Below are positions 1 to 5,320 of a stretch of DNA of 5,397 nucleotides, in pieces. Each line of letters begins with the position of its first letter. Position 1 is the stretch's first letter. The position numbers and the translations under genes are program-made. The stretch is taken from NCBI GenBank assembly GCA_937902115.1, contig CALGSR010000162.1:1-5397 (forward strand), given 5' to 3'. The DNA is from an uncultured Bacillus sp. (GTDB taxonomy: Bacteria > Bacillota > Bacilli > Bacillales > Cytobacillaceae). The notes beneath the pieces are model-generated. The model was not told where the DNA came from and made no database searches. It saw only the letters and a list, made by a program, of their open reading frames with translations.

Positions 1-1423
1 CAAGGAACATCCCGACAAGGAGCGGGCTCATGCTTCCTAATTCGTGAAAAAATAAAGACATTTTTGAATGGTATTTTACTAACGAAGGATTGATACAAAA
101 TATAATCATTCCTGTGATCGCTATAGTAAAAACCGGAAGGAAAAATACTGACTTTAAACCATCCAGTGCTTGGGGAAATCCCGCCATTAATTTTTTCAAC
201 AAAAGAGTGACATACCCGGCAAGAAAACCAGCAATCACTCCTCCCAGAAATCCTGAACCAGTTCCTTCTCCACCTGTATGCACAACCGCGATCAATCCGC
301 CAATCATTCCTGGAGCAAAGCCAGGTCGTTCAGCGATACTTGAAGCAATAAACCCGGCAAAAACAGGGACCAGCAGAAAAAATGCATTTTCCTCCCCAAT
401 CATCCTGAGCAATTCTGCAAATGCATGTACTGACGCGGTGTCTGGACCCCCTCCTGCGATACTGAAGAATTGGGATATGGCAGATAATAGCCCGCAAGCG
501 ACAGCAAAGGGCAGTACTGCAGAAATCCCATTCATGAAATGTTTATAGACTCTGCTCCCCTGTTCGCTTCCTTCATTTAGCGATTTTTCCATTTTAAAAA
601 TTGGGACGTCATTCGAGAGCGCACGATTCAATAATTCATTCGTCTCATGGACCGCCTTCCCGACGTTAGTCTGTAACACGGGTTTTCCATTGAATCTAGC
701 CATTTCCACCTTCGTGTCAGCTGCCACAATAATAACAGAGGCCTCTGCAATATCTCGTTCAGTTAAGCGATTTTTCACACCAATGGCACCGTTCGTTTCA
801 ACCTTGAGGGAAATCCCTAATTCTTCTGCGTGCCGCTTTAATTTTTCAGCCGCAATATATGTATGGGCAATCCCGGCCGGACAGGCCGTAACGGCTAGTA
901 TATTTTTTACAGCCTTCGCTTTTATCTCTGCTTTATCCTCCTGCGTTGCCTTGTTTGCTATATCTCTTTCGCTTTCCTTATCAGCAAACGCATGAAGAAT
1001 TTCTTCTATTGAAACAGCTTCCATCATTGTTTTTTTTAAATCCTTATCAGCTAAATACGAAGCAAGTTTTGCCAGGGCATTCAGATGGGTTTGGTCAGCC
1101 CCTTCGTTTACAGCAATCAAGAAGAAAAGGTGAGCTGGCTTGCCGTCTAATGAATCAAAGTCAATGCCAGCATGTGAGCGTCCAAATACAACCACCGTTT
1201 CCTTCACTGCAGCCGATTTCGCATGAGGAATCGCAATTCCCCTTCCCATTCCTGTCGTACTGATTTCTTCGCGGGCAAATAAATCCTTCGTAAAACCTTC
1301 TTTATTATGCAGTTTACCTGCTCGGTCAAGCTGGTTAATCATTTCAAGTAATACGTCTTTTTTGGATTCAGCATGTATATCTAATAGGATGGTGTTTTCA
1401 TTTAATAATTGTGTAATTTTCAT
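1..1423 (-). CDS. PTS fructose-family permease EIIABC (FruA-like), C-terminus cut by window edge
   Basis: Phosphoenolpyruvate-dependent sugar permease that imports and phosphorylates a hexose, most likely fructose or a related sugar, at the membrane. The frame is open from the ATG at 1423 to the window edge (474 residues seen; B. subtilis FruA is about 635). Domains in order: EIIA (about 1-150) with phospho-acceptor His67 in GIAIPHAK; EIIB (about 174-272) with Cys181 in VTACPAGIAHTY; then EIIC from about 290, with hydrophobic segments near 300-320, 348-365, 372-410 and 425-446 and the family motif ERPGFAPGMIGG (365-376). The start MKIT matches family N-termini and the next in-frame Met is residue 28, inside EIIA, so the start is secure. 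Its ribosome binding site is odd: GAAGGA touches the ATG with no spacer. It lies 20 bases after the polyketide synthase. The exact sugar cannot be read from sequence; mannose or a mannosyl sugar is possible. No 1-phosphofructokinase (fruB/fruK) or fruR gene is visible. Confidence 0.93.
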   Translation of the reverse strand, partial: MKITQLLNENTILLDIHAESKKDVLLEMINQLDRAGKLHNKEGFTKDLFAREEISTTGMGRGIAIPHAKSAAVKETVVVFGRSHAGIDFDSLDGKPAHLFFLIAVNEGADQTHLNALAKLASYLADKDLKKTMMEAVSIEEILHAFADKESERDIANKATQEDKAEIKAKAVKNILAVTACPAGIAHTYIAAEKLKRHAEELGISLKVETNGAIGVKNRLTERDIAEASVIIVAADTKVEMARFNGKPVLQTNVGKAVHETNELLNRALSNDVPIFKMEKSLNEGSEQGSRVYKHFMNGISAVLPFAVACGLLSAISQFFSIAGGGPDTASVHAFAELLRMIGEENAFFLLVPVFAGFIASSIAERPGFAPGMIGGLIAVVHTGGEGTGSGFLGGVIAGFLAGYVTLLLKKLMAGFPQALDGLKSVFFLPVFTIAITGMIIFCINPSLVKYHSKMSLFFHELGSMSPLLVGMFL

Positions 1424-1429
1424 TCCTTC

Positions 1430-1458
1430 ATTATATAGGCATGTTATTCCCAGCTCAA
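1430..1458 (-). promoter_or_regulatory. candidate sigma-A promoter inside the polyketide synthase 3' end, for the PTS gene
   Basis: On the minus strand TTGAGC (1458-1453) is followed after 17 bases by a perfect TATAAT (1435-1430). The -10 box ends 6 bases before the PTS ATG, so transcription would begin at or next to the start codon. The -35 matches 4 of 6 consensus bases. It overlaps the last codons of the upstream gene, so chance occurrence is possible. Confidence 0.4.
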
Positions 1459-2532
1459 TAACAAAAGTTCAGCACTGAACCCCGGACCCAAAGCTGCACA
1501 AAGCCCTAAGTCTTGCTGCTTTCCTTTATGTAAAAAGCGATTTAAGACAAAAAATACAGTGGCCGAAGACATATTCCCGTATTCCCGCAACACTGCCAAC
1601 GGTAAATCAACCATTGATGGGCGCATCTGCAAGGAGTTCACATAAGCATCCAATACTTTTTTGCCGCCGGGATGAGCAATAAAATGACTAATTTGCTCCA
1701 TCGATATCTTATGTTTTTGTAAAAAATCTGCTACATTCGGCTTTAACCATTTTTCCACAATGCAGGGAATATCTTTAGAAAAAACAACAAATAACCCTTC
1801 GTTTTTTATTTTCCAGCCCATCACATCGAGGGAATGCCGCATGGTTGTTGATTGTGTAGCTACGATTTTCGGTAAGGATGGAAGGTTGCTTATTCCATCG
1901 ATGTTATCTTCATCTCCAGCAACAAGGACACAGGCAGCCCCATCAGCGAACAGCGAGGTACCAATCAAATTGCTCTTTGAACGGTCATTGTATTGGAAGG
2001 TCAAGCTGCACAGTTCAATACTCAGTACCAGAACCTTGGCTTTTGGATAAGCTTTACAGTATTCAAAAGCACGAGATAATCCGGAAGCCCCGCCGGCACA
2101 GCCTAAGCCCCAGATTGGAATTCTTTTTGTTCTTTCAGAAAAGGGCAGTACATTCATAATCCGTGCCTCAATGCTGGGCGTTGCCATTCCTGTAGTCGTG
2201 ATTAAAAAAATAGCTTCAATTTCCTCACAGGCGATTTCGCGCCTTAATAATGTTTGATTGGCAAGACAATTGTTTATTGCCTCCGTTCCAAGTTCAACAG
2301 CCGCTTCAATAAATGCAGCATTTTTCTCTTCAAAGGTATGCGGGTCTTTATACCAAGCCAAATCTTTTACAAAATGCCGCTTCTCGACATGGCCATTGGG
2401 AAATGCTTTTAACAGACGCTCGATATCTTGAAATGACTCTGAAAACAATTCCCGGGAAAAATTCATCACTTCTTTCTGTTGCAAAGTATTGGGCGGTACC
2501 GCCTCTCCAATTGATATCATGACAGCCATCAT
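1444..2532 (-). CDS. type III polyketide synthase (BpsA/BcsA-like alkylpyrone synthase)
   Basis: Chalcone-synthase-fold enzyme that extends an acyl-CoA starter with malonyl-CoA units. Characterised Bacillus relatives make long-chain alkylpyrones or alkylresorcinols from fatty acyl-CoAs; the product here is inferred from the family. In 362-residue numbering the catalytic triad is intact: Cys145 in WGLGCAGGASGL, His287 in IAHPGGKK and Asn320 in EYGNMSSAT. The C-terminal motif ALGPGFSAELLL is also present. Length is normal for the family and the segment around Cys145 is almost identical to my memory of B. subtilis BcsA. Two adjacent ATGs (2532 and 2529) are possible starts. AGGAG at 2542-2538 lies 5 or 8 bases upstream; alignment with the B. 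subtilis N-terminus (MAFILSIG) and the better spacing favour 2529 (361 residues). It is divergent from the 99-residue gene and followed closely by the PTS gene. No BpsB-type isoprenylcysteine-methyltransferase-like gene is visible downstream. Confidence 0.95.
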   Translation of the reverse strand: MMAVMISIGEAVPPNTLQQKEVMNFSRELFSESFQDIERLLKAFPNGHVEKRHFVKDLAWYKDPHTFEEKNAAFIEAAVELGTEAINNCLANQTLLRREIACEEIEAIFLITTTGMATPSIEARIMNVLPFSERTKRIPIWGLGCAGGASGLSRAFEYCKAYPKAKVLVLSIELCSLTFQYNDRSKSNLIGTSLFADGAACVLVAGDEDNIDGISNLPSLPKIVATQSTTMRHSLDVMGWKIKNEGLFVVFSKDIPCIVEKWLKPNVADFLQKHKISMEQISHFIAHPGGKKVLDAYVNSLQMRPSMVDLPLAVLREYGNMSSATVFFVLNRFLHKGKQQDLGLCAALGPGFSAELLLLSWE

Positions 2533-2537
2533 ACTAT

Positions 2538-2542
2538 CTCCT
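2538..2542 (-). promoter_or_regulatory. ribosome binding site of the polyketide synthase
   Basis: AGGAG on the minus strand. Its spacing is 5 bases to the ATG at 2532 and 8 bases to the ATG at 2529, which favours the second ATG. Confidence 0.75.
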
Positions 2543-2584
2543 AATCATTTACATTTACCTTTAAGTTGCCTCACAATTGGTAAA

Positions 2585-2614
2585 AATATACTAAATACAA
2601 AACAAACCTGTCAC
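2585..2614 (-). promoter_or_regulatory. candidate sigma-A promoter of the polyketide synthase-PTS unit
   Basis: On the minus strand GTGACA (2614-2609, 5 of 6 consensus) is followed after 18 bases by TATATT (2590-2585, 5 of 6). The predicted start near 2578 gives a leader of about 45-50 bases carrying the AGGAG site. It lies in the 229-base divergent intergenic region. Confidence 0.55.
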
Positions 2615-2620
2615 CCGCCA

Positions 2621-2652
2621 GGACAACTTCTCGATAAAGATTTAGATTGTCC
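2621..2652. repeat. inverted repeat between divergent genes, possible operator
   Basis: GGACAA (2621-2626) and TTGTCC (2647-2652) are perfect inverted copies separated by 20 bases; allowing two mismatches the arms extend inward to 9 bases. The repeat sits just upstream of the synthase -35 box, and its right arm resembles a -35 box for the plus-strand gene. A 6-base repeat of this kind can arise by chance. Confidence 0.25.
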
Positions 2653-2677
2653 CCATTAAAGTCATATTTTTTATAAT
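2647..2677 (+). promoter_or_regulatory. weak candidate promoter of the 99-residue gene
   Basis: TTGTCC (2647-2652, 4 of 6) and TATAAT (2672-2677, 6 of 6) are separated by 19 bases, longer than the optimal 17. A second AT-rich -10-like box, TATGAT (2689-2694), has no good -35 partner. The surrounding DNA is very AT-rich, so confidence is low. Confidence 0.3.
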
Positions 2678-2761
2678 TTTCAAATTATTATGATAAAATT
2701 TGTTTTATAGTTCAGAATAGCCGTTTCGTTCAATAAGATAATCAAAAGAGGAGGTATTTAG

Positions 2762-3061
2762 ATGAATCGAGGCAGCCGAGTAATTATTGAAGATGAATTA
2801 CTTGAACAATATGATTTTGAAGGAGTATTGATTAACACGCTGGAACCGCAGATAGGCATGCTGGTCATGAGCAGCAAAGATGACACTTTCACGCTTCATG
2901 TCTTCCAGATGAAACTTAACCAACTAGCTGAATATCATGTCACCACTGAATTGACCGCCAAATCATTTCCAACTCTTTCTCATATGCAATACTCTTTGCG
3001 TTCATTTTCATCGATTAAAGACTATGAATTTATGGATTTTCTAAAGAGACACAATAAATGA
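2762..3061 (+). CDS. hypothetical protein, 99 residues
   Basis: I do not recognise a family. The frame begins at ATG 2762 with an excellent ribosome binding site (GAGGAGGT at 2748-2755, about 7 bases before the ATG) and ends at TGA 3059-3061, followed 53 bases later by a strong hairpin. These signals make a real gene likely. The protein is soluble in appearance, with no signal peptide or membrane segment. The N-terminal part is acidic (IIEDELLEQYDFEG); the centre alternates hydrophobic and polar residues (DTFTLHVFQMKL) as in a beta-rich fold; the tail is basic (FLKRHNK). There are no Cys residues. It is divergent from the polyketide synthase and shares its 229-base control region, so a regulatory or accessory role is conceivable but unsupported by any motif. 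Confidence 0.75.
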   Translation: MNRGSRVIIEDELLEQYDFEGVLINTLEPQIGMLVMSSKDDTFTLHVFQMKLNQLAEYHVTTELTAKSFPTLSHMQYSLRSFSSIKDYEFMDFLKRHNK

Positions 3062-3114
3062 GCTGGACACTCGTTCGTCTAAGAAGACCTTTATACATCC
3101 TTAACCTATGTAAA

Positions 3115-3142
3115 AAGTCCGGTAAGCAGTCTTACCGGACTT
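3115..3142. terminator. strong hairpin terminator after the 99-residue gene
   Basis: Perfect 12-bp stem AAGTCCGGTAAG / CTTACCGGACTT with a 4-base loop (CAGT). On the plus strand the trailing tract is only TTCTTC. Read on the minus strand it ends in TTTTTA, a better U-tract. It is therefore probably bidirectional: it ends the 99-residue gene and blocks leftward read-through from the azoreductase. Confidence 0.8.
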
Positions 3143-3241
3143 CTTCATTAACATTTAACACAGCTTTATATCATATGAACAACGGTGTTCGCGTTTATTT
3201 TTGAGTTCCTCAGATTTAATTATGAACAAAAGGATGGGTTT

Positions 3242-3272
3242 AAAAAGTGTCATCCGAAAATCGAATGACACT
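3242..3272 (-). terminator. intrinsic terminator of the azoreductase
   Basis: On the minus strand AGTGTCAT..ATGACACT forms an 8-bp stem extended by a T-G wobble and CGA/TCG around a 3-base loop, followed by TTTTTA. It begins 13 bases after the azoreductase stop codon. The wobble pairs only on the minus-strand RNA (it would be C-A on the other strand), which supports the direction. Confidence 0.88.
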
Positions 3273-3285
3273 CTTCTTTTTAATA

Positions 3286-3918
3286 TTACCCAGTTACTGC
3301 TGATAATTTTTTTGCCGCTTCTGCTACTTTTTCAAGGCCTTCTGCGACAATAGCATCAACCTTATCAGGTGCTGCGGCATGACCTTCGATAATGATTTCA
3401 TCAATGATCTCCATACCAAAAACTCCGCCAAATACGTTTTTCATATAATTTACAGCCATTTCCATTGGAGCTGCCTCTGGTGTAGAATAAATGCCACCGC
3501 GTGCATTTAAAAGGATTGCTTTTTTATCAGTCATTAATTGTACAGCATTTCCATTTTCATCATACTTGAAGGCAAACCCTGCTTCGTAAACATAATCGAT
3601 AAATGTGTGTAATTTAGCAGGAATGGTTAAGTTCCATAGTGGGAAGGCAAATACGACAACATCCGCTGCTGTTAAGGCATCCTTCGCTTTTTGTTTTGCT
3701 GCTAAAAGACGTTGCTCCACATCTGTTAATTCTTCACCTGATTGTAATTTTGCAAAAGCATTAAATAAATCTTGACCAAAATAAGGTGTATCTTCTGCAT
3801 AAACATCATAAGTTGTAACATTTACACCTATTAGATTTTCCATAAACGTTTCATACATTTTACTTGATACAGCCTCAGATGCTGGACGGTTATTTGCTTT
3901 AACTACTAGTACATTCAT
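3286..3918 (-). CDS. azoR: FMN-dependent NADH-azoreductase (AzoR family)
   Basis: Cytoplasmic flavodoxin-fold quinone/azo reductase that uses FMN and NAD(P)H for two-electron reduction of quinones and azo compounds. In Bacillus such enzymes protect against quinone and electrophile stress. The 210 residues match the family length (about 208-211 in B. subtilis AzoR1/AzoR2). The N-terminus VLVVKANNRPASEAVSSKMY carries the FMN-phosphate loop region; FPLWNLTIPAKLHTFIDY (92-109) is the flavin-binding signature; ARGGIYS (139-145) is the second isoalloxazine loop; IIIEGH (175-180) is the conserved C-terminal strand. The ATG at 3918 has AAAGGAG 11 bases upstream, a slightly long spacing, and no better start exists. 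The gene stands alone, between tandem promoters with MhqR-like operator sequences upstream and an intrinsic terminator downstream. Confidence 0.95.
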   Translation of the reverse strand: MNVLVVKANNRPASEAVSSKMYETFMENLIGVNVTTYDVYAEDTPYFGQDLFNAFAKLQSGEELTDVEQRLLAAKQKAKDALTAADVVVFAFPLWNLTIPAKLHTFIDYVYEAGFAFKYDENGNAVQLMTDKKAILLNARGGIYSTPEAAPMEMAVNYMKNVFGGVFGMEIIDEIIIEGHAAAPDKVDAIVAEGLEKVAEAAKKLSAVTG

Positions 3919-3965
3919 TCTATATAATTCTCCTTTATTTTGAATTTGTTTATTTTAATTTAATT

Positions 3966-3983
3966 TATCTTGAATTAATAATA
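3966..3983 (-). promoter_or_regulatory. candidate MhqR-type operator, proximal
   Basis: The minus-strand 18-mer has one good half-site, TTCAAGATA. By my alignment it matches the B. subtilis MhqR palindrome TATCTCGAATTCGAGATA at 13 of 18 positions. It overlaps the -10 box of the proximal azoreductase promoter, where a repressor would act. In B. subtilis azoR2 is an MhqR target (established). Binding here is inferred, and the other half-site is poor. Confidence 0.4.
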
Positions 3984-4006
3984 TATTACTCTAATATTTA
4001 AGTCAA
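3978..4006 (-). promoter_or_regulatory. proximal sigma-A promoter of the azoreductase
   Basis: On the minus strand TTGACT (4006-4001, 5 of 6) is followed after exactly 17 bases by TATTAT (3983-3978, 5 of 6). The predicted start near 3971 gives a leader of about 53 bases including the ribosome binding site. Confidence 0.7.
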
Positions 4007-4058
4007 CTAAAAAGATTTTGAATCAAGCTACTTTCATTTCGTTTATTCTTAAATAAGT

Positions 4059-4076
4059 TATCTCGAATATAAGGTA
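4059..4076 (-). promoter_or_regulatory. candidate MhqR-type operator, distal
   Basis: The minus-strand 18-mer TACCTTATATTCGAGATA has a perfect right half-site TTCGAGATA and matches the MhqR palindrome at 14 of 18 positions by my alignment. It sits at the expected transcription start of the distal promoter. The left arm is degenerate, so binding is uncertain. Confidence 0.45.
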
Positions 4077-4077
4077 A

Positions 4078-4106
4078 ATAATAATACGATTATACATATG
4101 TGTCAA
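4078..4106 (-). promoter_or_regulatory. distal sigma-A promoter upstream of the azoreductase
   Basis: On the minus strand a perfect TTGACA (4106-4101) is followed after exactly 17 bases by TATTAT (4083-4078). It lies 100 bases upstream of the proximal promoter. No open frame of note lies between them, so it probably gives a long-leader azoreductase transcript. Confidence 0.6.
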
Positions 4107-4169
4107 TAGATTGAAACAAGTTATTTATGATATTTTTCTTGATATTCTTTAAATCATGTTTGCTATGCC

Positions 4170-4320
4170 ATAAAGTAGACTTCCATAAATGGGGGTTTTC
4201 CTTCATCCCCCACTTATGGTTAGTCGTACTTATCGGGCTTTTACTGGCAGTTGATCCCCCACCTAACTTCTTCAACTTTGTAAACTCACAATCTTGAGGC
4301 GGGGGGCTTACTGCCAGTTA
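4170..4320 (-). ncRNA. structured RNA-like element resembling an IS200/IS605 (TnpB) right end / omega-RNA; no tnpB
   Basis: A GC-rich island in AT-rich DNA with two hairpins. Hairpin 1 on the minus strand: outer stem ACTGGCAGT (4318-4310) with ACTGCCAGT (4251-4243), 9 bp perfect; inner stem CCCCCGCCT with AGGTGGGGG, 9 bp including one G-U. Hairpin 2: 13 bp between CCATAAGTGGGGG (4219-4207) and CCCCCATTTATGG (4195-4183), one G-U, 11-base loop. All imperfections pair as G-U only on the minus-strand RNA, which indicates that strand. Layout and sequence resemble, from memory, the 3' ends of TnpB-type IS605 elements in Bacillaceae, where the right end encodes the omega-RNA scaffold and the next bases act as guide. 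The minus strand upstream carries a dehydrogenase gene and its terminator, not tnpB, so this is a relic, a miniature derivative or an orphan guide RNA. The exact ends are uncertain. An open frame here (TTG start, 4275-4090) is judged spurious. Confidence 0.5.
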
Positions 4321-4327
4321 ACGCGGG

Positions 4328-4367
4328 ATAAAAAAAGCCCCTTCATACATATGTGAAGAGGCTTTTT
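4328..4367 (-). terminator. intrinsic terminator of the short-chain dehydrogenase
   Basis: On the minus strand a 14-bp stem pairs AAAAAGCCTCTTCA (4367-4354) with TGAAGGGGCTTTTT (4345-4332), with one U-G wobble and an 8-base loop containing ATATG. A run of seven T follows. It lies 46 bases after the dehydrogenase stop codon and directly abuts the structured element. Confidence 0.9.
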
Positions 4368-4413
4368 GATTTAGCATATTTTTTCTGTTTATCATTTATT
4401 CTTACGATGACTG

Positions 4414-5274
4414 TTATACTCCAGCGTATGCGTTGAATGCACCATCAACTGGAATCACAACACCATTAACAAAGCCGGATGCTTCCGGGCTTACTAAATA
4501 TAATAAAGTACCGACTAAATCGGATGCTTCACCAAAGCGGCCCATTGGAGTATGTTGAAGAATTTTTTCCGAGCGTTCTGAGAATGAGCCATCTTCATTT
4601 TTTAATAACTTCTCATTTTGCTTTGTTAGGAAGAAACCAGGTGCAATCGCATTTACACGAATTCCAACCTTTGACATATGAACGGCCAGCCACTCTGTGA
4701 AATTGCTAACTGCAGCTTTCGCACCGCTGTATGCCGGTACTTTCGTTAGTGGAGAATATGCACTCATTGATGTTATATTAACGATCGTTGCTCCAGGGCG
4801 GTTTATCATATCTTTGGCAAATTCCTGTGAAGGCAGCAATGTCCCGATGAAATTTAAATTAAACACAAATCCAACGCCTTCCGCGTCTAAATCAAAAAAT
4901 GTAACCGCGTCATCGGGCTTCTGCTCCGCATCTTCCGCAAATAAATATTCTTTCGTCGTTTGTCCTTTCGGATGATTTCCTCCTGCTGCATTGATTAAAA
5001 TATCAACCGGTCCCAACTTGTCATGGATTACTTCATGAGCCGCTTTTAAACTTTCCTTATTAACAACATCCCCTTGAACACCGATCGCCACACCACCATT
5101 TTTGACTACTTCTGCCGCTTTTTGCTCCGCGTTTTCCAAGTTCCTTGCTAGAATTGCAACTTTGGCCCCACAAATAGCTAAAGCTTGCACAAACTGCTCT
5201 GCAAGGACACCGGTTCCTCCGGTTACAACGGCAACTTTATCAGTTAAATCAATTTGAAACGGTATTTTTGTCAT
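4414..5274 (-). CDS. uxuB: SDR-family D-mannonate oxidoreductase (UxuB-like)
   Basis: Short-chain dehydrogenase, 286 residues, closely resembling the Bacillus UxuB (YjmF) type, which interconverts D-fructuronate and D-mannonate with NAD(H) in hexuronate catabolism. Features: nucleotide-binding TGGTGVLA (18-25), NAAGG (95-99) followed by the UxuB-type NHPKG, catalytic Asn141, Ser169, Tyr182 and Lys186 (YSGAK), VNAIAPGFF (207-215) and the C-terminus PVDGAFNAYAGV. The glycine motif departs from the usual TGxxxGxG, as I recall for UxuB proteins. The open frame extends upstream to 5334, but GAGGGGGAG at 5289-5281 lies 6 bases before the ATG at 5274, and MTKIPFQIDLTDKVAVVTGG matches family N-termini, so 5274 is chosen. 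A terminator follows. No mannonate dehydratase (uxuA) is visible. A related sugar-acid dehydrogenase (for example gluconate 5-dehydrogenase) is the main alternative. Confidence 0.85.
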   Translation of the reverse strand: MTKIPFQIDLTDKVAVVTGGTGVLAEQFVQALAICGAKVAILARNLENAEQKAAEVVKNGGVAIGVQGDVVNKESLKAAHEVIHDKLGPVDILINAAGGNHPKGQTTKEYLFAEDAEQKPDDAVTFFDLDAEGVGFVFNLNFIGTLLPSQEFAKDMINRPGATIVNITSMSAYSPLTKVPAYSGAKAAVSNFTEWLAVHMSKVGIRVNAIAPGFFLTKQNEKLLKNEDGSFSERSEKILQHTPMGRFGEASDLVGTLLYLVSPEASGFVNGVVIPVDGAFNAYAGV

Positions 5275-5280
5275 TCTATT

Positions 5281-5289
5281 CTCCCCCTC
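5281..5289 (-). promoter_or_regulatory. ribosome binding site fixing the dehydrogenase start
   Basis: GAGGGGGAG on the minus strand, 6 bases before the ATG at 5274. The upstream in-frame ATG at 5334 has no comparable site, so the 20 extra residues before 5274 are probably untranslated. Confidence 0.8.
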
Positions 5290-5320
5290 AATCGTCCATC
5301 CATTAAGTCTTATTCCATTG

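Noticed and set aside
90..1263. Three plus-strand open frames opposite the PTS gene (90-548, 690-995, 946-1263)
   Set aside because: The minus strand carries a full-length recognisable EIIABC with conserved active sites, so these are shadows.
1760..2522. Plus-strand open frames opposite the polyketide synthase
   Set aside because: Antisense to a clearly conserved gene, with no homology or translation signals of their own.
3193..3350. Small plus-strand open frame starting near 3222 and running into the azoreductase
   Set aside because: It runs through the azoreductase terminator and antisense to the gene, with no ribosome binding site.
3938..3980. AT-rich near-repeats of TTTATTTTGAATT before the azoreductase
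   Set aside because: Low-complexity AT sequence; only the copy with TATCTTGAA at 3966 fits an operator, and it is already listed.
4090..4275. Open frame of 61 residues on the minus strand, TTG start
   Set aside because: It begins inside the GC-rich hairpin element, has no ribosome binding site at proper spacing, and its composition simply follows the hairpin sequences. Better explained as non-coding.
4092..4355. Direct repeat of 11 bases (ATACATATGTG) at 4092-4102 and 4345-4355 flanking the structured element
   Set aside because: The core is an AT-rich palindrome; one copy lies in a terminator loop and the other in a promoter spacer, and IS200/IS605 elements do not make target duplications. 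Probably chance.
4479..4975. Plus-strand open frames opposite the UxuB-like gene
   Set aside because: Shadows of a conserved short-chain dehydrogenase.
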